In this document: piece after piece, positions 53,490 through 62,112 of the stretch
How the letters are laid out: each line of letters starts with the position of its first letter
Numbering within the stretch: the first letter of the stretch is position 1
Made by a program: the position numbers and the translations under genes
Notes under the pieces: generated by a model
What the model saw: the letters and a program-made list of their open reading frames with translations, nothing else
The model's database searches: none
Told to the model about the DNA's origin: nothing
Assembly (NCBI GenBank): GCA_045604155.1
Contig: JAZUNN010000046.1
Coordinates: 1 to 64,000, forward strand
Direction of reading: 5' to 3'
DNA: 64,000 nucleotides
DNA from: JAISGQ01 sp045604155
GTDB taxonomy: Bacteria; Bacillota; Clostridia; Oscillospirales; Acutalibacteraceae

Positions 53490-54503
53490 ATGGAAGTAAT
53501 AAAAACTGCGTGGAACTTCTTTCAGACAGAAGTCCTTGGTATGAGTTGGCTGAACCGACTCATAGAAACACTTCTTAACGCCTGCGGACTGGATACTGAA
53601 AGCCGTATTGGCAGCAGCATACAATTCTTTATTTACGATGTAATCAAGATTATGGTACTGCTCGGCGTTCTGATATTTGTTATCTCATATATCCAAAGCT
53701 ATTTCCCACCCGAGAGAACAAAGAAGATTCTTGGCAGATTTCACGGTATAGGCGCAAATATCATTGCGGCCTTGCTCGGCACGGTAACACCGTTTTGCTC
53801 CTGCTCATCTATTCCATTGTTTATCGGCTTTACAAGCGCCGGTCTGCCGCTGGGAGTGACCTTCTCTTTCCTTATTTCCTCGCCGATGGTGGATCTCGGC
53901 AGCCTTGTTCTGCTGATGAGCATTTTCGGTTGGAAGGTTGCTGTGGTTTATGTGGTGCTTGGTCTGGTGATTGCCGTTGCCGGCGGCACGCTGATTGAGA
54001 AGCTACACCTTGAAAATCAAGTAGAGGAATACATCAGAAACGGCAAGACACTCGATCTGCCGCAAGAGAAATTAAACTTCAAAGATCGTATTAAATATGC
54101 GTGGGAGCAGGTGCTTTCCACCGCTAAAAAAGTCGTTCCCTATGTCCTTATCGGTGTTGGCATCGGTGCCATCATTCACAACTGGATACCCGAAGAGTTT
54201 ATCGTCAGGATACTTGGTAATAACAACCCCTTTGGAGTTATCCTTGCCACTCTCGCAGGAGCACCGATGTATTCGGATATTTTTGCTACCATTCCAATTA
54301 TCGAAGCGCTGCTTGGCAAGGGCGCATTGCTTGGCGTCGTGCTGTCCTTTATGATGGGTGTCATAACCTTGTCCTTGCCGTCTATGATAATGCTGCGTAA
54401 GGCGATAAAGCCAAAACTGCTCGGTATTTTCGTGACTATCTGTATGGTTGGCATTATCATCGTCGGATATTTCTTTAACCTTATTCAACCGTTAATTTTA
54501 TAA
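53490..54503 (+). CDS. YraQ/ArsP-type permease
   Basis: A 337-residue membrane protein with about ten helices. The cysteine-bearing helix TPFCSCSSIPLFIGF is the hallmark of the permease family that includes ArsP, the efflux permease for trivalent organoarsenicals. APMYSDIFATIPIIEALLGKGAL follows in the second half. GGGAGG precedes the start. The co-located ArsR, thioredoxin-like protein and arsC remnant support metalloid efflux, though the exact substrate is not proven. Confidence 0.8.
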   Translation: MEVIKTAWNFFQTEVLGMSWLNRLIETLLNACGLDTESRIGSSIQFFIYDVIKIMVLLGVLIFVISYIQSYFPPERTKKILGRFHGIGANIIAALLGTVTPFCSCSSIPLFIGFTSAGLPLGVTFSFLISSPMVDLGSLVLLMSIFGWKVAVVYVVLGLVIAVAGGTLIEKLHLENQVEEYIRNGKTLDLPQEKLNFKDRIKYAWEQVLSTAKKVVPYVLIGVGIGAIIHNWIPEEFIVRILGNNNPFGVILATLAGAPMYSDIFATIPIIEALLGKGALLGVVLSFMMGVITLSLPSMIMLRKAIKPKLLGIFVTICMVGIIIVGYFFNLIQPLIL

Positions 54504-54522
54504 AATATTTGGAGGTATCATT

Positions 54523-54897
54523 ATGGCATTGTTCAACTTTGGAAAGAAGAAAGAGGAACGGCAGGTACCTGCGTGTGCTTGCGGCTGTGGCTGTCCCACA
54601 AGTGAGGCAGCAGAAACAAAAGCCGAGTGCTGCGGCACAGCAGTGGACGGCATCTGCTGCATTAAGGTGCTTGGTACGGGCTGCAAGGCCTGCCACGAGC
54701 AGTTTGAATATGCAAAGAAAGCAGTGAAGAACATGGGACTTTCTGTTGAGGTTGAGTATATTACCGATATGCAGAAAATAGTGGAATACGGTGTTATGAG
54801 CATGCCTGCCATTGTAGTAAATGAGAAGGTCGTTTCCATGGGAAAGGTTCTGAAGGCTGCAGATATAGAAAAACTGCTGCATAAGTCTGGCTGCTAA
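54523..54897 (+). CDS. thioredoxin-like protein with Cys-rich N-terminal extension
   Basis: A 124-residue protein. Residues 1-45 hold about nine cysteines (ACACGCGCP, CCGTAVDGICC) and then a small thioredoxin-fold domain with KVLGTGCKACHEQFEYA (C-x2-C redox motif) and VMSMPAIVVNEKVV (cis-Pro loop). This matches the redox-active disulfide protein 2 group found beside YraQ/ArsP-type permeases. The cysteine-rich leader may bind a metal or metalloid. GGAGGT precedes the start. Confidence 0.8.
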   Translation: MALFNFGKKKEERQVPACACGCGCPTSEAAETKAECCGTAVDGICCIKVLGTGCKACHEQFEYAKKAVKNMGLSVEVEYITDMQKIVEYGVMSMPAIVVNEKVVSMGKVLKAADIEKLLHKSGC

Positions 54898-54898
54898 T

Positions 54899-55042
54899 AT
54901 GGAGAAAATGGCGTTTATCTGTGTTCAGAATCCCTGTCGCAATCAGATTGCCGAAGAAAATGTTGTATTTCATAACGTTGTAAATGGTCTCCGGAACGCA
55001 TGTTTTCGCCCTCAACGGTCTGAAAACCATGAACAAAAATGA
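54899..55042 (+). pseudogene. arsC: truncated arsenate reductase (ArsC, LMW-phosphatase type)
   Basis: The frame begins MEKMAFICVQNPCRNQIAEE, the start of thioredoxin-coupled ArsC, with the C-x5-R active-site loop. After about 20 residues the similarity stops, and the remaining 27 residues are unrelated. A full ArsC has about 130-140 residues. It begins one base after the preceding stop and is cut off before the terminator. Confidence 0.7.
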
Positions 55043-55073
55043 ACCGGATGAAAATTCATCCGGTTCATTTTCT
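55035..55073. terminator. bidirectional terminator
   Basis: A nearly perfect 16-bp inverted repeat around AAATGAACCGGATGAA, with T-rich sequence beyond. It lies between the ars-type operon and the converging GH2 gene. Confidence 0.9.
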
Positions 55074-55075
55074 AT

Positions 55076-57337
55076 TTATTTTTTCTTTGCCTTGGGCTTC
55101 TTGATTTTGTTGAGCTTTGCATTGAGCTTGAGGAGATCCTCCTTGGTCATCTCAATGCCTGCCATGCCCATCATACCGGAAAGGCGAAGCACAGTAAAGC
55201 TGCCCATCATCTGCATCATGGTGTCATTCATTTCGAAGTCGCCCATAATACTCTTGTTCTCTCCGCCCTTTTTCTTCTTGGGCATCAGCTTGGCAACAAG
55301 CTTAATAAATACCAGCTTGCCTTTTGTTGTCTTCATTATATCGCCGATCTTGTCGTTGATGGAGAAGCGTCCTTCAATTTCAGTAATATCAAACCAGTTG
55401 AGAATTGCATTCTTTTCCTTGAGTCTGTATTCCTCGTTGAACTCTTCAACCTTGCGGATAACAGATTCATCCTTGCAATCTCCTGCTACAGCAACAAGAG
55501 TGGTTTCACCTGCATTGGGAACGTCAAAATAGAAGAAATGATCCTCTGCAGTCTTCTTGCCAAGGCTTTCGCCGTTTGCAAAAAGCTCTACTTCAGGCTG
55601 GTTGGAGTATACTGTTACCTTGGTTACATCTTCAACACGATCGATATATCTCTTGCTGCAAAGATGTACGAAAGGCTCATCGGAAAGCCATGCCTTATAT
55701 GCATAGAAGGAGTCCTTCTTGTACTTGCGGTCAAATGTTACAAGACCCTTGTGGTTCTGTCCGTTTTCGCCGCCTTCGTTTCGTGCATCAGCACCGAAAT
55801 CAAACATATTCCATACATGGGTAGCCCACATATACTTTCTTGTGAAGAGCTGCTTGATGAGTTCTTCGTGGTAGTATGCCTGATATTCTTCGGTGTAGTC
55901 ACCCTGAGTGGGTTTTGAGGTATGCCAGTTGAGTGCCTCACAGCCATACTCGGAACAGCCGATGGGAATATTGGGCCAGCGCTCGTGGAACTTGTCGAAC
56001 CATGGTCCATTCATGGATGTTTCGCCGCCGTACCAGCCGAAGTAATGGTTATAGGATACTACATCGGGAATCTGGATATAGGGGCTTTCGATAGGACAGG
56101 GAGAAACAGCCGCAATAGTAGTAGGTCTGGTCTTATCCATCTCGTGACACATATCGTTAAGGATTCTGTGGTTTTCGAGAAGGTCGGGATCAGTATCACC
56201 GTTCATGGTAATCTCATTGGAAAGACCCCAGACAACGATTGACGGATGGTTATAGTTCTGAACAATAAGTTCCTTCATCTGAGAAATTGTATTCTCTCTG
56301 CCGGTTGCCATGTGGTTGGAAATATAGGGAATTTCCGCCCATACAACCATTCCTCGCTCGTCGCAGAGATCATAGAAGAACTGATCGTGCTGATAGTGCG
56401 CAAGGCGGATAGTTGTTGCTCCGACCTCGCAGATAAGATCCATGTCCTCAGTGTGATGCTCGGGAAGGAGTGCATTGCCTATTCCCCATCTGTCCTGATG
56501 ACGGGATACGCCACGAAGAGGATATTCCTCACCATTGAGAATAAATCCGTTCTGAGGATCAATCTTGTACGTACGGCAGCCGAAACGTGCGGATACATCG
56601 TCAATTGCCTCACCGTTGACAATAAGCTCTGCATATGCGGTGTAAAGATAAGGATCCTTTCTGCCGTGCCAGAGGTGAACGTTCTTTATTTCAAGCTCTG
56701 CCTCGTTCTGTCCTTCTGCTTCTGCAACGACTGTTCCTTCTGCATCCTTTACTGTATATTTTACAGTATAGCCTTCAGCGGGATTGGTTATATAGGTTAC
56801 AACTTTGATCTTTGCATCTTCACCAACAATTTCGGGAGTGACCTGAATGCCGGGACCTCCGAAATAGTCGAGATCAAAGTGAGATTCCTTTACACAGATG
56901 ATGTTTACGTCACGGTAAAGTCCGCCGTAGAAAGTAAAGTCAGCAACCTGAGGATATACCTTCTGGTTTGCCGCATTGTCAACTGCAACGACAAGCAGAT
57001 TGCTGTCTTCCAGTGACTCAGTGATATCTACTCTCCAGGTGGAATAACCGCCGTCATGATGTGCCAGATTCTTGCCGTTGAAATATACATCTGCAGAGGA
57101 ATTTGCACCTCTGATCTCAAGATAGTAACGATCTGCTTCGGGCAATGCGGATTTTTCGATATTCTTTGCATAGTGACAGGTTCCACGGTGGTAATCGTTG
57201 CCGCCGTCCTGACCGTCAGTTGCATTCCATGAATGAGGAAGATTTACATTTTCCCAGTCTGTGGGAAGCTGAGCGGGGATCTGCTCTATACCTTTTGCAA
57301 ATACCCACTCGGAATTGATATTAATTATTTTTCTCAC
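55076..57337 (-). CDS. GH2 family glycosidase, probable beta-glucuronidase
   Basis: A 753-residue glycoside hydrolase family 2 enzyme with sugar-binding, Ig-like and TIM-barrel domains (about residues 1-610). The acid/base Glu is in VWGLSNEI near 368 and the nucleophile Glu in GCSEYGCEALN near 459. NHKGLVTFDR has the N-x-K motif of beta-glucuronidases, but beta-galactosidases have a similar one. Context (GPH transporter, uxuA, uxuB-like) favours hexuronide release. No signal peptide, so it is cytosolic. A C-terminal extension of about 100 residues is Lys/Met-rich. AAGGAG lies near the start. Confidence 0.82.
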   Translation of the reverse strand: MRKIININSEWVFAKGIEQIPAQLPTDWENVNLPHSWNATDGQDGGNDYHRGTCHYAKNIEKSALPEADRYYLEIRGANSSADVYFNGKNLAHHDGGYSTWRVDITESLEDSNLLVVAVDNAANQKVYPQVADFTFYGGLYRDVNIICVKESHFDLDYFGGPGIQVTPEIVGEDAKIKVVTYITNPAEGYTVKYTVKDAEGTVVAEAEGQNEAELEIKNVHLWHGRKDPYLYTAYAELIVNGEAIDDVSARFGCRTYKIDPQNGFILNGEEYPLRGVSRHQDRWGIGNALLPEHHTEDMDLICEVGATTIRLAHYQHDQFFYDLCDERGMVVWAEIPYISNHMATGRENTISQMKELIVQNYNHPSIVVWGLSNEITMNGDTDPDLLENHRILNDMCHEMDKTRPTTIAAVSPCPIESPYIQIPDVVSYNHYFGWYGGETSMNGPWFDKFHERWPNIPIGCSEYGCEALNWHTSKPTQGDYTEEYQAYYHEELIKQLFTRKYMWATHVWNMFDFGADARNEGGENGQNHKGLVTFDRKYKKDSFYAYKAWLSDEPFVHLCSKRYIDRVEDVTKVTVYSNQPEVELFANGESLGKKTAEDHFFYFDVPNAGETTLVAVAGDCKDESVIRKVEEFNEEYRLKEKNAILNWFDITEIEGRFSINDKIGDIMKTTKGKLVFIKLVAKLMPKKKKGGENKSIMGDFEMNDTMMQMMGSFTVLRLSGMMGMAGIEMTKEDLLKLNAKLNKIKKPKAKKK

Positions 57338-57364
57338 AACAGTTCTCCTTTTGTTTTATATAGG

Positions 57365-57395
57365 GATCCCCGACAAATTTGCTTTGTCGGGGATC
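57365..57395. terminator. terminator between the GPH and GH2 genes
   Basis: GATCCCCGACAAA pairs with TTGTCGGGGATC (12 pairs), a strong GC-rich stem followed by AT-rich sequence. The GPH transporter gene therefore ends as its own unit or is only partly read through into the GH2 gene. Confidence 0.75.
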
Positions 57396-57433
57396 AAATC
57401 ATTTAATCGTCAGATAATTCCTGAATTCCCGAC

Positions 57434-57790
57434 TTATTCAGCAGGAGTCTCTTCAGCAGGTGCTTCTTCTGCAGGAGCTTCTTCTGCAGGAGCTTCTTCT
57501 GCAGGAGTCTCTTCTGCGGGAGTTTCTTCTGCGGGAGCTTCTTCAGCATGAGTCTCTTCTGCGGGAGTTTCTTCTGCGGGAGCTTCTTCAGCAGGAGTCT
57601 CTTCTGCGGGAGTTTCTTCTGCGGGAGCTTCTTCAGCAGGAGTCTCTTCTGCGGGAGTCTCTTCTGCGGGAACTTCTTCAGCAGGAGTTTCTTCAGCAGG
57701 AGCTTCTTCTGCGGGCGCTTCTTCTGCGGGAGCTTCTTCTGCGGGAGTTTCTTCTGCGGGAGTTTCTTCTGCAGGAGCATCTTCAGCAGG
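57434..57790. repeat. tandem 15/30-bp repeats coding for PAEE units
   Basis: About 25 in-frame repeats of TTCTTCTGCGGGAGC-like 15-mers, with TTC/TGC variants, form the end of the GPH symporter gene. Copies differ by single bases, and their number is expected to vary between strains. Confidence 0.85.
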
Positions 57791-59515
57791 AGTTTCAACA
57801 ACGGTTTCTTCAGAAATTGTTTCTGCAACCTCTGCTGCAGCAGCTGCTGCACCGATAGTTGCTGCGAATTCTACGATAGTATTGCCGTCTTCTGATACTG
57901 CGAGGGTTTCTGCAGCGATAAGATCCTCTTCTGCATTCTCAGTGGTAACATTTCGTGCAGCAAGCTCTTCCTGCATCTTAGCAAGCTTTTTCTTGCTGAG
58001 GTTATAGATAAGAGCAATACCGATGAACATAAGGAGTGCACTGAAAGTATAAAGTGCAGCAACAAGCCAGCACATATTTTTAGCAGTAGATTCGCTCTGA
58101 CCGATGGTGCCAAGTTTGGAGTTGTAACCAAGGTAGCCCATAACAAGCAGGACTGCGGAGGGGCCTACGCCCTGTGCGAGCTTACGGAAGAAGGAGTGGA
58201 GAGAATAAACAGTACCCTCTTCTCTTCTGCCGGTCTTCCACTCGTTATAGTCGATAGCATCGCCCATAAGTGCCCATGAAACACAGGAGTAAATACCCAT
58301 ACCGAGACCAAATACTACGAGAGCGCCCATATAAATAATGAGAGCCAGATTCTTATCACCGATTGTGGGGAACAGGAACATAAGGCCTGCGCCGATCAGG
58401 GAAACGAAGGAGCCGACAACAGAAGCTTCCTTCTTGCCCCATTTATTGACGATCTTCTTAACAAAAGGCATGAAGATGAACATGGGAAGGAAACCAATAA
58501 GCATAACAACACCGGAAAGGTCAGCCTTGCCGAAGTAGGTAGCGAACATGATGGTGTTGGCGGTGGATGCAGACTGCATACCGAGGAACATACCCATAGC
58601 GGCGAGAGTTGCACCAACAGCAGGACGGTTCTTCAGGAAGTTGCCAAATGCCTTGAAAATATTGAACTTTTCGCCTTCATTTGTCTTGACTGAGTTTTCG
58701 TCAACACGGATGGTGGTATTCTTGATCATGAAAAGGAAAGCAATAAAACCAAGAACACCCATGATAAGGGCTGCATAGAACACATTCTCGCCACGCAGGA
58801 TCTGCAGCTTATCGCCAGTGAGAGGATTCAGAACATTATCGCCGATTTCATAAGGTTGCTTGGTGAGAGGATTGATCATATAATCAGCCTCATTGAGAGT
58901 TTCAGGAATCTCAATTCCACCATTTCTAAAGAAACCGATAGGATCATCAGGATTAAAGGTAACGTTTTGCCAGATCAGCATGGGAAGGATGATCATAGGA
59001 ACCATGTTGCCGACCATGGAGCCGACAGAACGCCATGTGGAGAGCTGTGCTCTCTCTGCGTTGTCCTCGGTGATGAGGGACAGCATGGAACCGTAAGGAA
59101 CGTTAGCCACTGTGTAGCAGGCATCCCAGATTATATAACCGACTACAAACAGAACTGCCTTAACTATGGTATTAGCACCAGGGAAGGGAAGGAATACTGC
59201 GGCACCTGCAAACAGCAGACCGCAGGCACCAATCAGGATATATGTCTTGAATTTGCCTCGTTTATACTTTCTTGTATCCTTGTCGATCATGGAACCAATC
59301 ATAGGATCGTTGACTGCGTCCCATATCTGCACAATAAGCAGAAGAATGGAGAGGAGACCTGTTTCCATCATCATGAAAACGAGCCAGAAAGTCTGAACTG
59401 TGCCCTTAAGCGCAAAACTCATGTTACAGCCGAAATCGCCGGCAGCATATGCGAGTTTATCGCGCATACCAAACTTGCGGTAGCCTTTAGCATCTAATTT
59501 TTTTGCCTTTTTCAT
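57434..59515 (-). CDS. GPH-family sugar (probable glucuronide) symporter with PAEE-repeat tail
   Basis: A 693-residue transporter. The first 520 residues have about twelve helices with GPH motifs (MRDKLAYAAGDFGCNMSF, WDAVNDPMIGSMIDKDTRK). The usual length for the family is 450-500, yet here an additional cytosolic tail runs to the end, made of about 25 repeats of PAEE(T/A) encoded by tandem 15- or 30-base units. UidB, UxuT and XylP-like proteins belong to this family. AGGAGG lies six bases before the start. It is in the hexuronide cluster, so a glucuronide or uronic oligosaccharide is the likely substrate. Confidence 0.85.
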   Translation of the reverse strand: MKKAKKLDAKGYRKFGMRDKLAYAAGDFGCNMSFALKGTVQTFWLVFMMMETGLLSILLLIVQIWDAVNDPMIGSMIDKDTRKYKRGKFKTYILIGACGLLFAGAAVFLPFPGANTIVKAVLFVVGYIIWDACYTVANVPYGSMLSLITEDNAERAQLSTWRSVGSMVGNMVPMIILPMLIWQNVTFNPDDPIGFFRNGGIEIPETLNEADYMINPLTKQPYEIGDNVLNPLTGDKLQILRGENVFYAALIMGVLGFIAFLFMIKNTTIRVDENSVKTNEGEKFNIFKAFGNFLKNRPAVGATLAAMGMFLGMQSASTANTIMFATYFGKADLSGVVMLIGFLPMFIFMPFVKKIVNKWGKKEASVVGSFVSLIGAGLMFLFPTIGDKNLALIIYMGALVVFGLGMGIYSCVSWALMGDAIDYNEWKTGRREEGTVYSLHSFFRKLAQGVGPSAVLLVMGYLGYNSKLGTIGQSESTAKNMCWLVAALYTFSALLMFIGIALIYNLSKKKLAKMQEELAARNVTTENAEEDLIAAETLAVSEDGNTIVEFAATIGAAAAAAEVAETISEETVVETPAEDAPAEETPAEETPAEEAPAEEAPAEEAPAEETPAEEVPAEETPAEETPAEEAPAEETPAEETPAEEAPAEETPAEETHAEEAPAEETPAEETPAEEAPAEEAPAEEAPAEETPAE

Positions 59516-59695
59516 GCTTTTTCCTCCTATTTTCTTTTTTCAGGTTGTCTTTTTTCCTGAAAAAACCAACCGATTTTCTGTTTTTTTATGCACTTTCGAT
59601 TGATCCTGACTTAAGTATATATGATTCAGAAATATTTTGTGAGGAAAATTTTAATGTAAACTTGTATTTTTTTAATCTATTCAAACTTTTTCATG

Positions 59696-59724
59696 TTGTA
59701 ATTGTACAAAAACCGTGCTACAAT
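59696..59724 (+). promoter_or_regulatory. promoter of the AraC regulator gene
   Basis: TTGTAA at 59696-59701 and TACAAT at 59719-59724 are 17 bases apart. It lies in the divergent region between the GPH and regulator genes. Confidence 0.55.
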
Positions 59725-59783
59725 ATCATGGGACATCGGAAATTTTTATTCCATTTTTTACTTTTCCCTAAGGAGGTGGGGTT

Positions 59784-61007
59784 TTGTCCTTTGATTCGGA
59801 GCTCTCTTTTCTCTGTGATATCCTGAAAAAAGCTTATTTAAAAACCAGCATTGCCTCACCCGGAGATACTCTTGAACGCATCCTTCCTTCAGGCTTTGAT
59901 TCCCTTTTTCCCAGCATATATGCTGTGGATAAACCTCTCCACAATCTTATCGGAAAACCTGAAGAACACACAATGTATAAAGTTACCGATGCCTTGCATC
60001 TGTCGTATATTTATTTTCAGTTACCTGACAATGAAAAAATCTCCTACTTTTTTGTCGGTCCATATCTGCGAAATTCCATGGACACCCAGCAGATTATGGA
60101 AATTGCCGAAAACAACAATATCACTCCAAAAAACCAGCAATATCTCGATGAATACTACAGCAGTATTCCGGTAATATCTGATAACAGCTATCTGTTAATG
60201 ATGCTTAACACATTCTGTGAGCGCATATGGAACACGCTGTCTTTCTCAGTTGTGGACATCAACAATGAGTGGCAGCTTCCGCCGTCACTTATAAATGAAT
60301 CCAAAAGCAGCGACGGATTCGATGATGTCATTATGAACATGATAGCCATGGAAAAAAGATACAGCTTTGAAAATGAGCTTATGCAGGCTGTTTCTCTGGG
60401 TCAGGTACACAAGGACGCCTCTCTCCTTTCAAGCTTTTCCGATCAGGTTTTTGAGCGAAGATCTTCCGATCCTCTTCGCAATATGAAAAACTATGTGATC
60501 ATTATGAACACCCTTCTTCGCAAAGCTGCGGAGAAAGGCGGAGTTCATCCAATGTATATAGACAGGCTGTCTTCTTCATTCGCTTTCAGACTCGAACAGA
60601 TTTCTGCTTTGCCTGAAGTTGTTCCCCTTATGCATGAAATGTACAAATCATACTGCAGACTCGTCCGCAAGCATTCACTGCAAAGCTATTCTCCCATTGT
60701 TCAGAAGTCTATTATTCTTATTGACTCCGATCTTTCCGCCAATCTTTCGCTCCACACTCTTGCGGAAAGTCAGAATATCAGCCCGGGATATCTCTCCGCT
60801 GTTTTCCGGAAGGAAACCGGGAAAACAATTTCAGAATTTATCCGTGAGAAAAGGATGAAACACGCAGTTCACCTTCTGACAACCACTCACCTGCAGATAC
60901 AAACCGTCGCTCTTCACTGCGGAATAATGGATGTGCAGTATTTTTCAAAGATTTTCAAAAAGCATACCGGTATGACTCCCAAGGAATACCGTGCTAATAC
61001 AAAATAA
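59784..61007 (+). CDS. AraC-family transcriptional regulator
   Basis: A 407-residue regulator. The C-terminal AraC domain holds two helix-turn-helices: SLHTLAESQNISPGYLSAVFRKETGK near 320 and IQTVALHCGIMDVQYFSKIFKKHTGMTPKEYR near 370. The N-terminal 290 residues are an unassigned ligand or dimerisation region. A TTG start follows AAGGAGGTGG. It sits divergent from the GPH symporter and 32 bases before uxuA, so it probably activates the hexuronide genes in response to an intermediate. Confidence 0.85.
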   Translation: MSFDSELSFLCDILKKAYLKTSIASPGDTLERILPSGFDSLFPSIYAVDKPLHNLIGKPEEHTMYKVTDALHLSYIYFQLPDNEKISYFFVGPYLRNSMDTQQIMEIAENNNITPKNQQYLDEYYSSIPVISDNSYLLMMLNTFCERIWNTLSFSVVDINNEWQLPPSLINESKSSDGFDDVIMNMIAMEKRYSFENELMQAVSLGQVHKDASLLSSFSDQVFERRSSDPLRNMKNYVIIMNTLLRKAAEKGGVHPMYIDRLSSSFAFRLEQISALPEVVPLMHEMYKSYCRLVRKHSLQSYSPIVQKSIILIDSDLSANLSLHTLAESQNISPGYLSAVFRKETGKTISEFIREKRMKHAVHLLTTTHLQIQTVALHCGIMDVQYFSKIFKKHTGMTPKEYRANTK

Positions 61008-61039
61008 TCAATCATTACAGATTTGGAGGATAAAACAAA

Positions 61040-62092
61040 ATGAACATGAAACTTTCTTTCCGCTGGTATGGCAGCGATGACCCCGTAAGTCTTGAATACA
61101 TCTCCCAGATTCCCGGTATGCGTTCTATCGTTTCTGCTGTTTACGATGTCAAGCCCGGTGAAGTATGGCCTGAAGAAAGCCTCGAAAGCATGAAAAATGC
61201 CTGCGACGCTCACGGTCTTGTATTTGATGTTGTTGAATCAATCCCTGTTCACGAGGATATCAAGCTCGGCAGAGGTGATGTTGACTGGCTTCTGGACGTT
61301 TACTGCGAGAATATCCGCCGCTGTGCAAAATACGGTGTGAAATGCGTCACCTATAATTTCATGCCTGTTTTTGACTGGACAAGAACTCAGCTTGACAAAA
61401 AGGCTGCCGACGGTTCAACAAGCCTTGTCATGTACTGGGATCAGATGAGAGGACTTGATCCTCTCAAGGACGATATTCACCTTCCCGGCTGGGATTCAAG
61501 CTATACCCAGGATGAAGTCCGTGAGCTTATCACCGCTTACGGTGAAATCGGTGAAGAAGGTCTTTGGAAGAATCTTGAAAGATTCCTTAAGAAGGTAATT
61601 CCCGTTGCTGAGGAATGCGGAGTAAAAATGGCAATACATCCCGATGATCCTCCATACCCCATCTTCGGTCTGCCCAGAATCATCACCTGCGAGAAGAATC
61701 TTGACCGCTTCCTTTCCCTTGTCGACAGTCCCTCCAACTGTCTTTGCCTCTGCACCGGAAGCCTTGGCTGTGCTGAATCCAACGATATTCCCGCAATGGT
61801 CCGCAAATATGCAGCTATGAACCGCATCGCATTCATGCATATCCGCAATGTCAAGATCATGGAGGACGGTTCCTTTGAGGAGCGTGCTCATCTCTCTTCC
61901 TGCGGATCACTCGACATTTATGAAATCGTAAAGGCACTGTGCGAAAACGGATATGACGGATATGTCCGTCCCGATCACGGACGCATGATTTGGGGTGAAA
62001 TTGGAAAGTTTGGTTATGGACTCTTTGACAGAGCTCTGGGTGCTGCTTATATCAACGGTCTGTTTGAGGCCTGTGAAAAAACAACCAAATAA
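61040..62092 (+). CDS. uxuA: mannonate dehydratase
   Basis: Converts D-mannonate to 2-keto-3-deoxy-gluconate in glucuronate breakdown. The 350-residue TIM-barrel protein shows NMKLSFRWYGSDDPVSLEYI, PGEVWP, VVESIPVHEDIKLG, VKCVTYNFMPVFDW, KMAIHPDDPPYPIFGLPRI and LCLCTGSLG. GGAGG precedes the start. The product feeds the KDG pathway through a kinase and aldolase encoded elsewhere. Confidence 0.95.
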   Translation: MNMKLSFRWYGSDDPVSLEYISQIPGMRSIVSAVYDVKPGEVWPEESLESMKNACDAHGLVFDVVESIPVHEDIKLGRGDVDWLLDVYCENIRRCAKYGVKCVTYNFMPVFDWTRTQLDKKAADGSTSLVMYWDQMRGLDPLKDDIHLPGWDSSYTQDEVRELITAYGEIGEEGLWKNLERFLKKVIPVAEECGVKMAIHPDDPPYPIFGLPRIITCEKNLDRFLSLVDSPSNCLCLCTGSLGCAESNDIPAMVRKYAAMNRIAFMHIRNVKIMEDGSFEERAHLSSCGSLDIYEIVKALCENGYDGYVRPDHGRMIWGEIGKFGYGLFDRALGAAYINGLFEACEKTTK

Positions 62093-62112
62093 ATTACAAG
62101 GGGTTTTTATTT

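Noticed and set aside
55076..57337. Firm beta-glucuronidase assignment from the N-x-K motif
   Set aside because: GH2 beta-galactosidases carry a similar NDKG motif, so the call rests on gene context and is kept as probable.
57434..57790. Possible CRISPR array
   Set aside because: The repeats are contiguous 15/30-mers without spacers and stay in frame with a protein.
57548..57895. Leu/Ser/Cys-repeat open frames in other frames of the PAEE repeat
   Set aside because: They are by-products of the tandem DNA repeat; only the GPH frame continues into a real protein.
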